Assembly (NCBI GenBank): GCA_902598015.1 | Contig: CACJZT010000003.1 | Coordinates: 1 to 64,000, forward strand | Direction of reading: 5' to 3' | Origin: an uncultured Pelagibacteraceae bacterium | GTDB taxonomy: Bacteria > Pseudomonadota > Alphaproteobacteria > Pelagibacterales > Pelagibacteraceae | DNA length: 64,000 nt | Shown: positions 34,999 to 43,899 of the stretch, one piece after another | Layout of the letters: each line of letters opens with the position of its first letter | How positions within the stretch are numbered: the stretch's first letter is position 1 | Notes under the pieces: model-generated | Told to the model about the DNA's origin: nothing | The model's input: the letters and a program-made list of their open reading frames with translations, nothing else | The model's database searches: none | Program-made: the position numbers and the translations under genes

Positions 34999-36615
34999 TT
35001 ATTCTGAAGTTTTAAATTTAGTTTTTTGAATAATAACAACAAACACAATTGGAATTATTAAAGTTATTAGTGTTACTGTTATCAGCAAAATACCTAGATC
35101 TGAATAATCAGCGGTAGTAAGAATAGCGTTTGTTACCTTATCTTTTACCTCTCTAGTAATAACATAAATTTCATTTAAATATTTAGTCCCCAAAGCACTT
35201 GCTGATAAAGCAAGATTTGTAAAAGATGCGAATACTGCAAAGAAAGTTGCTTTTAAGTGCGAAGGCGCATTTTTAGCAATCCATGCAAGTAAAGGTATCA
35301 TTGAGACTTGTCCCAAAGGTGACTCAAGTGCAGTATTTAATATTGCAATAAACTTGGCATCAACAACTCCATTAGTAATTGATGATGTCCAATTGTGAAA
35401 TCCATAATACATTCCTACACTTGGTAAAAATAAAATTGCACCTGCAACAGATAAAATCACAATTATTCTAGCTATTGAGTTGTTTGCCATAAATGGTCTT
35501 AATAAGATAATACCCACAAGCGTTAAAACAGAGGCTATAAGAGATAATACAGAAAAAAATTGTTCATTGAATTCAAGAACATCAATTTCAAACCAAGATA
35601 AACCTGGACCAGGTCCTGGCATTGCTCTAAAAATAAAAATTATTATTGCTGTTCCTACAACAGTAAGTCTTAAATCTTGAGGAAGTTCTTTAACTAATTT
35701 ATTCATTAAAAATAGAATAATTGCCATTGAACCTACGAAAACAATTTCTTGAGCAAAAGGCACTTTGAATGATCCAATACCTAAAGTGAAAATAACAAAA
35801 ACCAAGCTTCCACCTAATATCCACCAGTTTACTTCAGTTTTTTCTGAAGGGGCATAATCTTGGTCACCCTCTAAACCTTGTTCAATAAGTTTTCTTTTCT
35901 TTTGATTTTTTAGATATGAGGCAAGAAATATTCCTAGTACAGATACAATTGGAATAATTAAAGCATATATATAAATTGAACCGTATAAACTTATCTTATC
36001 TGCCTGTTCAAGTTCGTCTACTCCTTTAAAGAGAATAACGTTAGCTAAAGCAACTAAAACAGTTCCACCAATTATTGCAAATCTTCCAAGAGTTTGCATT
36101 GTTGTATGCATAAGCTTGATTTCATCTCTTGAAAATTTATTTCCACTGTCATCAACTAAAGGAACAGCCTCTACAGTCATAGCATCAGCCACAACATCTT
36201 GAACAACATAACCAATCGGAGCAAGTAAAACACTGATCACAAACCATGTTTCTACTGAAAGAATTGATGACATCCACTCAGTATGAATTATTAAACCGTA
36301 CATTATAATTAAACTTAATGAGATTAAGGATGCTCCAACAAAAACCATGTAATTTTTTTTATTCCAGATTAGATCAACAAGATGACCTAAAGGCATCTTC
36401 AATGCCCATGGAATTCCAGCCCAAAAACCCAGTCCAGCAAGAAAAGCAGCAGATAAGTTTAGATAGTCTTTAACAAAAAAAGTTCCAACAATACCTGTTA
36501 GTCCTGAAATACCAGCAGCAAGATAAATCATCAATGGTGGTAGATAGGTCCACTTAAACTGTCTTCCTAAATCTATTAAAGTACTATCTATAAATCTCAA
36601 AATTTTATCACTCAT
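34999..36615 (-). CDS. MFS-type transporter, BT1 (folate/biopterin) family-like
   Basis: A 538-residue protein with 12 or more membrane helices. The pattern SGLTGIVGTFFVKDYLNLSAAFLAGLGFWAGIPWALKMPLGHLVDL (quoted only as a landmark for the first two helices and the loop) resembles BT1 transporters, where a KxPxGxxxD loop follows helix two. VVADAMTVEAVP and TTMQTLGRFAIIGG also fit. BT1 proteins import folates, biopterin or, in some bacteria, other solutes. Placement behind the THF-dependent soxBDAG genes makes a pterin or folate substrate attractive. An unrelated MFS exporter is the alternative. Confidence 0.6.
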   Translation of the reverse strand: MSDKILRFIDSTLIDLGRQFKWTYLPPLMIYLAAGISGLTGIVGTFFVKDYLNLSAAFLAGLGFWAGIPWALKMPLGHLVDLIWNKKNYMVFVGASLISLSLIIMYGLIIHTEWMSSILSVETWFVISVLLAPIGYVVQDVVADAMTVEAVPLVDDSGNKFSRDEIKLMHTTMQTLGRFAIIGGTVLVALANVILFKGVDELEQADKISLYGSIYIYALIIPIVSVLGIFLASYLKNQKKRKLIEQGLEGDQDYAPSEKTEVNWWILGGSLVFVIFTLGIGSFKVPFAQEIVFVGSMAIILFLMNKLVKELPQDLRLTVVGTAIIIFIFRAMPGPGPGLSWFEIDVLEFNEQFFSVLSLIASVLTLVGIILLRPFMANNSIARIIVILSVAGAILFLPSVGMYYGFHNWTSSITNGVVDAKFIAILNTALESPLGQVSMIPLLAWIAKNAPSHLKATFFAVFASFTNLALSASALGTKYLNEIYVITREVKDKVTNAILTTADYSDLGILLITVTLITLIIPIVFVVIIQKTKFKTSE

Positions 36616-36618
36616 AAA

Positions 36619-37059
36619 TTATTCTGTTAAATTTAATAATATTAATCCATTTTGTTTAGTTTCTTTACACCAAAGTTCATAATTTTCACAAACTCTCCAC
36701 AAATGATCAAATGCTCTTTGAGATAATTCCAAAGGAAAGTGACTTTTTGCATAATATAATTTTGGGATTTTCATTAATTGTTTAATCATAGTATCTTTTT
36801 GTATTTGTAAAAGTCTTATAGTTTCTTGATTAATCTTTTTTTTTGTAGATTTATCTACGTAGTCATTGCTCTCAAGTTCTTTAAACCATTTATCATGAAA
36901 ATTTCCTGAACTAATTTCATTATAATCATCTGATGCAATAAATATTTCAAAAGCTTGAATATTAGTTAAATTAGGGTTCTTAATTTTGATTTCATATATC
37001 TTTTGATAAATGATTTCGGCAACATATAATACAAATGGTCTCGATTTATCAGTTTCCAA
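36619..37059 (-). CDS. hypothetical protein
   Basis: A 146-residue, charged, mostly helical soluble protein without membrane helices or signal peptide. It contains YVAEIIYQKIYEIKIKN and, near the C-terminus, LSQRAFDHLWRVCENYELW with two cysteines (CENYELWCKE). I do not recognise the family. It lies between the GNAT gene (10 bp) and the BT1-like transporter gene (3 bp) on the same strand, so the three are probably one transcript. Confidence 0.6.
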   Translation of the reverse strand: METDKSRPFVLYVAEIIYQKIYEIKIKNPNLTNIQAFEIFIASDDYNEISSGNFHDKWFKELESNDYVDKSTKKKINQETIRLLQIQKDTMIKQLMKIPKLYYAKSHFPLELSQRAFDHLWRVCENYELWCKETKQNGLILLNLTE

Positions 37060-37069
37060 ACTAAACTCC

Positions 37070-37540
37070 TCAAATATCTACTGAATAATAGCATGAATTA
37101 GGATCATCTTTATAGTGCGCAAAAGGCCCACACTCTTTAAAACCAAAACTTTTAAAAAGTTTTCTAGCGGGTGCAAAAAAATCACCTGCACCAGTTTCGA
37201 CACTTAGTTTAGTAATTCCTATTTGTTTAGATTTTTCAATAAGATGTGAAATTATTTTTCCACCATATTTTTTATTTCTAAATTTATCTGAAACTCTTAT
37301 AGATTTAAATTCTCCATGCGTTTCATCAAATAATTTTAAAGCTCCACAACCAATTAATTCATTATTTTCCCATAAACTCCAGAATTTTATACTTGGATCC
37401 TTTAATCCAGGAATATCTAATACATGAGAACTCCCCTCAGGAGAAACTGATCTCAATTCAATAAAATGCTTAGTTAGCAACTCATTTACTTGCGGATCGT
37501 CAAAATTATTTTCTATTGATTTCATAGTTTCGAAAAACAT
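37070..37540 (-). CDS. GNAT-family N-acetyltransferase
   Basis: A 156-residue protein with the GNAT core: LIGCGALKLFDETHGEFKSIRV as strands 2-4, then the acetyl-CoA loop RNKKYGGKIISHLIEKSKQ (about 88-106) and the closing LYETG-like AGDFFAPARKLFKSFGFKECGPF. ELRSVSPEGSSHVLD is typical of small PanZ/YsnE-like members. The substrate is unknown. The start could instead be Met6 (MKSIENNF); neither start has a clear ribosome site. The gene is divergent from the SRAP gene, with an 18-bp palindrome between them. Confidence 0.82.
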   Translation of the reverse strand: MFFETMKSIENNFDDPQVNELLTKHFIELRSVSPEGSSHVLDIPGLKDPSIKFWSLWENNELIGCGALKLFDETHGEFKSIRVSDKFRNKKYGGKIISHLIEKSKQIGITKLSVETGAGDFFAPARKLFKSFGFKECGPFAHYKDDPNSCYYSVDI

Positions 37541-37541
37541 A

Positions 37542-37559
37542 TAATCTAAATTTAGATTA
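37542..37559. promoter_or_regulatory. palindrome between GNAT and SRAP genes
   Basis: A perfect 18-bp inverted repeat (TAATCTAAATTTAGATTA) fills half of the 36-bp gap between the divergent GNAT and SRAP starts, where it would touch both promoters. It does not look like an alphaproteobacterial LexA box (GTTC-N7-GTTC). About one such palindrome per window is expected by chance at this base composition. Confidence 0.3.
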
Positions 37560-37576
37560 AACCAAGAAAATTAAAT

Positions 37577-38200
37577 ATGTGTGGAAGATACGTAATAACT
37601 AGCCCCGTTACAAAAACAAAAAAACTTGTTAAGTCAGCTATACAAGTTGAAGATAATGAAAATTATAATGCACATCCATTTCAAAAATTACCTGTAATTA
37701 AAAAATATAATAATGGAAATACTCTAGAAAATTTAAAGTGGGGAGTAGTACCTAGTTGGGCTAAGCAAAAAGATTTTAAACCTTTAATAAACGCAAGACT
37801 AGAAACTATTGATGAAAAAGTGTCTTTCAAAAAATTAATTCGATTACATAGATGTGTAGCTGTAGCAGATGGTTTTTATGAGTGGAAAAGAGAAAAAGAA
37901 AATAAAACACCTTATTATTTTTTAAGAGAGGATAAAAAGCTTATGTATTTAGCGGCTATCTATGACAATGATCAATTTTGTTTAATAACCGAGGATGCAG
38001 ATGAAAATATTAAAGAAATACATCATAGACAACCTGTTATAATCAATGAAAATGATGTTAATAGATATTTAAATCTTGAATTGACAGGATCGAGTTTTCT
38101 TAAAGAGTGTAAAAAAACAAAATTAAACTTTCATGAAGTCTCAAAGGAAGTTAATAAACCTACAAACAATAATATTTCTTTGATACAAACTATATCTTAA
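37577..38200 (+). CDS. SRAP-domain DNA-protein crosslink repair protein (YedK/HMCES family)
   Basis: A 207-residue protein starting MCGRYV, where Cys2 becomes the N-terminal nucleophile that bonds to abasic sites in single-stranded DNA. The family marks NARLETIDEKVSFKKL, RCVAVADGFYEWKRE (catalytic Glu), TPYYF and IHHRQPVII (active-site His) are all present. It protects abasic sites at stalled forks. It is convergent with purK, with 2 bp between the stops. The family assignment is firm. Confidence 0.92.
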   Translation: MCGRYVITSPVTKTKKLVKSAIQVEDNENYNAHPFQKLPVIKKYNNGNTLENLKWGVVPSWAKQKDFKPLINARLETIDEKVSFKKLIRLHRCVAVADGFYEWKREKENKTPYYFLREDKKLMYLAAIYDNDQFCLITEDADENIKEIHHRQPVIINENDVNRYLNLELTGSSFLKECKKTKLNFHEVSKEVNKPTNNNISLIQTIS

Positions 38201-38202
38201 AA

Positions 38203-39246
38203 CTATTTTTCTATAGTTGTTAAATGTCCCATTTTTCTTTTAGCTTTAACTTCTTTTTTTAAATAATCATAAAAAAATTCATTTTCTTTAAATTTTTTAT
38301 TTTTATATTCTAATATATCCTCACCAATCAAATTTAGCATTTTTGCATTATAAATTTTTTTTGTTTCTAATTTTTCAAGTCCACATACAGCTCTTATATG
38401 ATTTTCAAATTGGCTAATGTTGTGTGAATTTATAGTTAGGTGTCCAGAATTATGCACTCTTGGCGCAACTTCATTAGCATATAAATTATTATTTTTATCT
38501 ATAAAGAATTCAACGCACATAGTACCAATATAATCAAGCTCTTCAGCCACTGTTTTTGCCCAGTCCAATGCTTTATTTTTAATTTCATCACTTATATCAG
38601 CGGGAATTTTGGAGTGTTTTAAAATCTGGTCTTCATGATAATTTTCAATTGGATCATAAATTTCATATTTTTGATGACCAAATCTTGTAACCACCACTGA
38701 GATTTCTTTTTTTAAATTTACTATCTTTTCCAAGATGTAGCCTTTTGAAAAATCAAAATCTTCATTTAAATCATTTGCATTATTTATTTTATATTGGCCC
38801 TTTCCATCATAACCAAGTGTACAAGTTTTCAATAAACCAGGTATTAATCTATCGTTTATTTTTATATCATCTAAATCGTTAATACTTACAAACTGTGTTG
38901 TAGTTATATTGTTTTTATTCAAAAACTCTTTTTCAGTCATTCTATTTTGAATTAATTTATTTATTTCGGGGCTTGGTAATACAGATTTGGTTTCATTAAT
39001 TTTTTTCAATATATCATATGGGATATTTTCAAACTCATAAGTAACAAGATCAACTTTTTCTAAAAAGTTATTGATGATATTTATGTCTTGGTAATCTCCA
39101 TAAATAAATTCATCTGCAAAATTAATTGCGGGTGCATCTTTATCATCTGATAAAATAACTGTTTTAATATTAAGTTTTTTTGCAGCAGATGCTAATAGAC
39201 TTCCTAATTGTCCACCACCTATTATTCCTAGATCAGGTTTAGACAT
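38203..39246 (-). CDS. purK: N5-carboxyaminoimidazole ribonucleotide synthase
   Basis: A 347-residue ATP-grasp enzyme. IIGGGQLGSLLASAAKKL at the N-terminus, LKTCTLGYDGKGQYKI (ATP-binding loop), CVEFFIDKNNNLYANEVAPRVHNSGHLTINS (quoted in parts) and SQFENHIRAVCGL are diagnostic of PurK. It turns AIR, bicarbonate and ATP into N5-CAIR in purine synthesis. It follows purE on the same strand by 3 bp, the usual purEK arrangement. Confidence 0.95.
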   Translation of the reverse strand: MSKPDLGIIGGGQLGSLLASAAKKLNIKTVILSDDKDAPAINFADEFIYGDYQDINIINNFLEKVDLVTYEFENIPYDILKKINETKSVLPSPEINKLIQNRMTEKEFLNKNNITTTQFVSINDLDDIKINDRLIPGLLKTCTLGYDGKGQYKINNANDLNEDFDFSKGYILEKIVNLKKEISVVVTRFGHQKYEIYDPIENYHEDQILKHSKIPADISDEIKNKALDWAKTVAEELDYIGTMCVEFFIDKNNNLYANEVAPRVHNSGHLTINSHNISQFENHIRAVCGLEKLETKKIYNAKMLNLIGEDILEYKNKKFKENEFFYDYLKKEVKAKRKMGHLTTIEK

Positions 39247-39249
39247 TAA

Positions 39250-39744
39250 TTACTTTGGTTTTTTTTTTACTTTTGATGTTTGTTTTTTTCGCCAATTTAA
39301 AAGTGTTTTTTTTACATTGTTATCATACGTAGCTATAATTGAAGCAGCATATAAACCAGCATTGATTGCACCATCTTCTCCAATAGCAACTGTACCAACA
39401 GGAATTCCTTTTGGCATTTGAGCAATTGATAGTAGGCTATCTAAACCTTTTAACTTTTTACTTTCAATGGGAACACCTATTACTGGAATTCTAGTTATTG
39501 CAGCAATCATACCAGGTAAATGTGCTGATCCTCCGGCTCCAGCAATAATAATAGAAATATTATTATTTTCTGCTTTCTTTGCATAGGTATAAAGTCTATC
39601 AGGCGTTCTGTGAGCAGAGACGATACTTGTCTCATAATTAACTTTTAAAATCTTAAGAACTTTTTCACAATTTTTCATTGTTTTGTAATCAGACTGACTG
39701 CCCATTACAATTGATACTTTATGTGATTTTTTTTTGTATTTCAT
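39250..39744 (-). CDS. purE: N5-carboxyaminoimidazole ribonucleotide mutase
   Basis: A 164-residue class I PurE: MGSQSDYKTMKNC, SAHRTPDRLYTYAKKA and GAGGSAHLPGMIAA form the nucleotide and CO2-transfer site, with VGTVAIG near the end. It converts N5-CAIR to CAIR. The C-terminal tail is unusually lysine-rich (KKQTSKVKKKPK). It precedes purK; 104 bp separate it from the divergent dipeptidase gene. Confidence 0.95.
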   Translation of the reverse strand: MKYKKKSHKVSIVMGSQSDYKTMKNCEKVLKILKVNYETSIVSAHRTPDRLYTYAKKAENNNISIIIAGAGGSAHLPGMIAAITRIPVIGVPIESKKLKGLDSLLSIAQMPKGIPVGTVAIGEDGAINAGLYAASIIATYDNNVKKTLLNWRKKQTSKVKKKPK

Positions 39745-39848
39745 GAAACCAATATCAATTTACAGATATTTCCCTTAAATTGCAATTTTTAGCTAAGGAC
39801 AGTTTAAGTTAGTGACAATCATAATAATAATAATAGTGTATACCAAAT

Positions 39849-40817
39849 ATGAATTATCGAATTGATAATCTTCAGTATTGTAAATGGTCTAGAGAAATCT
39901 TTGAAATAAATAATAAAGCTGGATTAAATGCGGTTCACGTAACGTTAGTTTATCATGAAGACTATGATGAATTACAACAAAGAATACAAGAGTGGAATAA
40001 ACATTTTGAAGAAAATGAAGATCTTATATTTCTAGGCAATAACTACAATGATATTACAAAAGCAAAAGAAGAAAACAAAACTGCAATTTTTTTTGGATTT
40101 CAAAATTGTTCACCAATTGAAGATGACATAGGCCTTATAGAAAAAGTACACTCACAAGGTTGTCGATTTATGCAATTAACTTATAACAACCAATCATTAT
40201 TAGCCACTGGATGTTATGAAAAAAATGATAGTGGAGTTACTAATTTTGGAAAAGAGGCTATTAAAGAAATGAACAGAGTAGGTATCGTTGTTGACATGTC
40301 TCATTCAGCAGAAAAAAGTACACTTGATGCAATTGAAATTAGTCAAAAACCAATTGCGATCACTCATGCAAATCCAACTTTTTGGTTTGAAGCGAAAAGA
40401 AATAAATCTACAGAATTATTAAAAGTTTTATCCGATAGTGGAGGAATGTTAGGGTTATCATTGTATGCTCATCATTTAAAAGATGGAACGAAGTGTAAAA
40501 TAGAAAGTTTTTGTGAAATGGTTGCAAGAACAGTTGAAATTATGGGTATTAATAATGTTGGTATAGGATCAGACTTATGTTTGAACCAACCAGACAGTGT
40601 AGTTGAGTGGATGAGAAATGGAACTTGGTCAAAATCAAAAAATTTTGGAGAAGGCAGTAAAGATAAACCTGGTTTTCCAAAACAACCAGATTGGTTTTTG
40701 GATGCAAGAGGATTTAATAATTTAAGTACAGAACTAAAAAATAAAGGTTTTCAGAAAGAAGAGATAAATAAGATACTTGGTAATAACTGGTTTAATTTTT
40801 ATAAAGGAATTAATTAA
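39849..40817 (+). CDS. membrane dipeptidase-like metallohydrolase (peptidase M19)
   Basis: A 322-residue M19-family protein. AIFFGFQNCSPIEDDIGLIE, LTYNNQS, GIVVDMSHSAEKSTLDAIEIS, ITHANPTFW and GIGSDLC carry the usual metal-binding residues. There is no signal peptide, so it is probably cytoplasmic. M19 enzymes cleave dipeptides or related amides; bacterial paralogs occur inside betaine and dimethylglycine catabolic clusters (for example near dgcAB in Pseudomonas, from memory). It is coupled (TAATG) to the next gene and heads a four-gene unit of otherwise unknown function. Confidence 0.87.
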   Translation: MNYRIDNLQYCKWSREIFEINNKAGLNAVHVTLVYHEDYDELQQRIQEWNKHFEENEDLIFLGNNYNDITKAKEENKTAIFFGFQNCSPIEDDIGLIEKVHSQGCRFMQLTYNNQSLLATGCYEKNDSGVTNFGKEAIKEMNRVGIVVDMSHSAEKSTLDAIEISQKPIAITHANPTFWFEAKRNKSTELLKVLSDSGGMLGLSLYAHHLKDGTKCKIESFCEMVARTVEIMGINNVGIGSDLCLNQPDSVVEWMRNGTWSKSKNFGEGSKDKPGFPKQPDWFLDARGFNNLSTELKNKGFQKEEINKILGNNWFNFYKGIN

Positions 40818-42469
40818 TGCAAGTTCCACTAAGAGATCCTAAAATTGTAATGAAACTTTCTAGACTTGGATCATTTCATCAATCTAAATTATCTTTTCTA
40901 AGATCATTTTTAAATGAGTTCAAAGATTGGAAATATAACAGAGATTTGTTTGACTTGAATGATAGGGGATATGGAGTCGCTATTTATTCATTTTCAAAAG
41001 ATAAAAAAACATATTCTTTAGTTTGTTTTGCTAATGAGCTTAAAGATGAGGAAAGATCTGATAGAGTAATAGCAACTAAATGGGATGCTGCATTTGCATT
41101 GTATGATGGCATTCCTTCAAAAATTGATATTGATAGACTTTCACAAAATGTTCCTAAACAAGAAGTAGGGAGACTTTCTTATAAAGAACTAACTCTCTCA
41201 AGAGCAAATAGATCAGTTAGAGCTTTTAATTATGTGGTTGAATGTTTATCAAAAGGCATCCAGCCCAATACTAATGAGCTTTCAAAAGTTGGATATTTGT
41301 ACAGAACAACTGCAGTATATGGCTCAGGAAAATTTGGATTAGCAGACAGGTTTAGAATTAAAAATAGAGATGAAATAAATGGTCCTTTTAGATTGGAAAT
41401 GATGTTAGTTTACCTTGTAAGACAATTCACTTTCGATCAAGTCAATCATATAGCAAAACATAAAAATCCTAAAGATGCTGTAGAATTAGACTTGGATATT
41501 TGCAGAAATTTAGGAATTGGAAATTCAACTGGATTAGGAATGGCACCATTTATTATTAACCACCCTTCATTATTAAATAATTGGATTCTCGCTAAAGAGA
41601 CAGCTTTAAAAAAAATCAGAGAAATAGAAAAAGTATCAGAAGAAGAGTTTAAAATTTTTTACAATTGTTTAATAAAATCTTTAAAAAATGTAACTTCATG
41701 GAATACTGAAAGCGAATACCAAAAGAAAAAAATAAACAATTTAATTAATGATTTACAACATTTAATCAATTATTTGAAAGATAATATTGATAAATCAAAT
41801 TTTTATATATTTGATAAATTATATAACTGGGCAGAGGAAAATTTATCTGAAGAAGGAGTTGAGTATTTGGTTTCTATAATGATGGAGCCATATAATGAAA
41901 TAACTGATCCTTTAATTTCTAAAATGAGTTCAGACGAGGATAGTAGTTTTAATATACCTGTAGATAGAACTATAAATGACCTAAGGGAAATAATTGAAAA
42001 AAATTATTCAGATATTTTAAAAATTGATTTTTCAAAAAATGAAAATAATAAAAAATTTTGGTTCATATCAAAAAATAAAGAAGAACCTAGGATTGGAGAT
42101 CGTTTTGAAGATAATGGTTCAGAACTTGAGCAGCCTACAGCTATTGCTAGAGATATAAAAAAACTTTATGAAACTATTTTTACATTAAAAAACAGCTTAA
42201 AGATTGGTAAATTTCTGTTACAGAACAATGATTTAAGACATATTGTAAGAAGAGTGTTTATAACAGAGAAATATCCATATTCTGAAATTCAAGATAACAC
42301 CATCGGCTCAAAATTAGTTCCTATTGATATGTTAAGACTTAAACTATCTTTTTTTGGGGCAGTAAAGTTTGATCCAAGATCTGACAAATGGTTAAGGATT
42401 TGTATGTTTCAAGGAGCTCCATTACCAAATGAACTTAATTCATTTAATCAATATTGGATATATAACTAA
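40817..42469 (+). CDS. conserved-looking large hypothetical protein
   Basis: A 550-residue soluble protein with no signal peptide or membrane helix. The N-terminal 280 residues look well ordered (DPKIVMKLSRLGSFHQSKLSF, GYGVAIYSF, DRVIATKWDAAFALYDG, GLYRTTAVYGSGKFGLADR-like, IGNSTGLGMAPFIINHP). The centre is lysine/asparagine-rich and probably helical, and the C-terminus returns to a conserved style (VRRVFITEKYPYSEIQDNTIGS). I do not recognise a domain. It shares one base with the dipeptidase stop and lies 8 bp before a DUF3726-like gene, so all are co-expressed. Confidence 0.75.
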   Translation: MQVPLRDPKIVMKLSRLGSFHQSKLSFLRSFLNEFKDWKYNRDLFDLNDRGYGVAIYSFSKDKKTYSLVCFANELKDEERSDRVIATKWDAAFALYDGIPSKIDIDRLSQNVPKQEVGRLSYKELTLSRANRSVRAFNYVVECLSKGIQPNTNELSKVGYLYRTTAVYGSGKFGLADRFRIKNRDEINGPFRLEMMLVYLVRQFTFDQVNHIAKHKNPKDAVELDLDICRNLGIGNSTGLGMAPFIINHPSLLNNWILAKETALKKIREIEKVSEEEFKIFYNCLIKSLKNVTSWNTESEYQKKKINNLINDLQHLINYLKDNIDKSNFYIFDKLYNWAEENLSEEGVEYLVSIMMEPYNEITDPLISKMSSDEDSSFNIPVDRTINDLREIIEKNYSDILKIDFSKNENNKKFWFISKNKEEPRIGDRFEDNGSELEQPTAIARDIKKLYETIFTLKNSLKIGKFLLQNNDLRHIVRRVFITEKYPYSEIQDNTIGSKLVPIDMLRLKLSFFGAVKFDPRSDKWLRICMFQGAPLPNELNSFNQYWIYN

Positions 42470-42477
42470 AGTAATTA

Positions 42478-43086
42478 ATGAGAAGTTATAGTGAAATCGA
42501 TACAATTGTTAAACGTTCAACTAAAGCAAAAGGTTTCCCTTGGGGTGTTGCCGAAGAAATAGGAAAGAACATTAAACAACTTGAGTTATTTGGTTTACCA
42601 GGAATAAAAAACATAAACCAATATTTTAAGATTTTTAATAATGAGAAGTTTGAAAATTGCCAATCTTTTAAAAAAAGCAACAGACCTCAAAACTTTTACT
42701 GTCCGATTAAACTTGGATTAAGTTTTTTTGATCAATCAATCTCTATCCAAGAACTAAATGATATAGAAATTGAAAAAATGGCTTACCCATTGATATTTTT
42801 GCCGTTTGTCAGCAGATCTTCGGAAATAACGGGAAAGAGAATTTTTTTAAAGATAGATCAAAAAGAATTTTTATTAAATTTCAATCAATCAATTTATTCG
42901 AATTACTTAAGTAGTGAGATTGTAGAAAAAGCTGATGTAATTAAAATTCAATTCTTAGAAAATAAGAATAATTTTTCTGAAGAAGATTGGAAAGAATTAA
43001 CAAAATTATCAGAAAACACATTTGTAGAAGAAACTGATGAGTTAAAACAAAAAACTGCAGGCGCAGGATTAACAGATAATGACTGA
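42478..43086 (+). CDS. DUF3726-like protein
   Basis: A 202-residue soluble protein starting MRSYSEIDTIVKRSTKAKG, then FPWGVAEEIGKNIKQLELFGLPGI, FYCPIKLGLSFFDQ and AYPLIFLPFVSRSSEITGK. From memory this is the DUF3726 family, which has no assigned function. The C-terminus is acidic and low-complexity (NTFVEETDELKQKTAGAG). It overlaps the zinc-ribbon miniprotein by 8 bp (ATGACTGA), which implies coupled translation. Its partner is probably the 550-residue protein upstream. Confidence 0.7.
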   Translation: MRSYSEIDTIVKRSTKAKGFPWGVAEEIGKNIKQLELFGLPGIKNINQYFKIFNNEKFENCQSFKKSNRPQNFYCPIKLGLSFFDQSISIQELNDIEIEKMAYPLIFLPFVSRSSEITGKRIFLKIDQKEFLLNFNQSIYSNYLSSEIVEKADVIKIQFLENKNNFSEEDWKELTKLSENTFVEETDELKQKTAGAGLTDND

Positions 43087-43246
43087 TAACTTTGAATATA
43101 AATCAGACAAGTCAGATAATAATGAATTAAATGATATTTGTGATGAATGCAAAAAAGAAGATGAGACAGTAACTCAAAATTTAATACTCACAGGATATAA
43201 ACTTTGTAACTCCTGCAGAACATCTAAAACTTTATTTCCGCTTTAA
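43079..43246 (+). CDS. zinc-ribbon miniprotein
   Basis: A 55-residue protein. An acidic N-terminal 18 residues precede two CxxC pairs, C21-x2-C24 (DICDECKK) and C43-x2-C46 (KLCNSCRT), 18 residues apart, an ordinary zinc-ribbon or rubredoxin-like knuckle layout. The ATG at 43079 lies within the end of the DUF3726-like gene (8-bp overlap), and its stop overlaps that of the Yip1 gene on the other strand by 3 bp. It is short enough to be missed by gene finders. It may be a metal-binding partner of the preceding proteins. Confidence 0.7.
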   Translation: MTDNFEYKSDKSDNNELNDICDECKKEDETVTQNLILTGYKLCNSCRTSKTLFPL

Positions 43247-43788
43247 ATATTTGTACTTATAGGTAATGAATTAATTTTTGTCATTACAAATGAAATTGTC
43301 AAAAAAGAAATAATTAAAAAAGATAAAAATACAATTCCAAATGCTTTTAGATTTGATTTTAAATTTAAAATATGTCTTGTTGCTATAATTAATGAAGCAA
43401 AAATCCAAAATTGAGTAAGAAAAATAATTAAAAGTACTAATTCTGGTGTGACAGCAAAAAATCTTATCAGTCCTGGAGCGTGTGCGTACCCAACGGCTAT
43501 AAGAACTCTTTTAAATGGAATTTTTCTATCTTTATCAGGAAAAATTTTAACTCCAATTACAAAGATAAAAATTGCCCACACCAACCAAGTTAATAATGCT
43601 GTTAAACCAGATATACCAACAGATGTTTTTACAATCGTATTAGCCGCAACTGCTCCAGCAACCCCATCTAAAATCATAATTAGAATTGCAAAATAAATTC
43701 CAGCTTCTCCATAATATCTTGGAGTTCTATAAAGAGTTTTATCAAGCTTTAAAGATTTAAAAACAATATCTAAAAACTGAGCAAACAT
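43243..43788 (-). CDS. Yip1-family integral membrane protein
   Basis: A 181-residue protein with five predicted helices and the Yip1/DUF1282 pattern: an N-terminal amphipathic stretch FLDIVFKSLKLDKTLYRTPRYYGE, then IKIFPDKDRKIPFKRVLIAVGYAHAPGLIRFF (quoted as a landmark) and hydrophobic helices to the end. Function in bacteria is unknown. Its ATG overlaps the stop of a 35-residue membrane peptide gene upstream (TAATG), and its stop region overlaps the zinc-ribbon gene on the plus strand. Confidence 0.72.
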   Translation of the reverse strand: MFAQFLDIVFKSLKLDKTLYRTPRYYGEAGIYFAILIMILDGVAGAVAANTIVKTSVGISGLTALLTWLVWAIFIFVIGVKIFPDKDRKIPFKRVLIAVGYAHAPGLIRFFAVTPELVLLIIFLTQFWIFASLIIATRHILNLKSNLKAFGIVFLSFLIISFLTISFVMTKINSLPISTNI

Positions 43789-43895
43789 TAATTATCTTTA
43801 TTTTTTTTTTGCGCCTTATACGAAACGATTAATGGGAATATTATTAGAGCAATAGCGATTATAATGCAAACAACTATGAAAAAGGTTTTCGTCAT
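43788..43895 (-). CDS. 35-residue single-pass membrane peptide
   Basis: Read on the minus strand from ATG at 43893-43895: MTKTFFIVVCIIIAIALIIF, then PLIVSYKAQKKNKDN and TAA at 43788-43790. It is almost one transmembrane helix (about 4-25) with a positive tail. The stop overlaps the Yip1 start by one base. A strong hairpin (43900-43920) lies 4 bp upstream. Coupling to Yip1 and an uninterrupted hydrophobic frame support it as real; no family is known to me. Confidence 0.55.
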   Translation of the reverse strand: MTKTFFIVVCIIIAIALIIFPLIVSYKAQKKNKDN

Positions 43896-43899
43896 ATTT

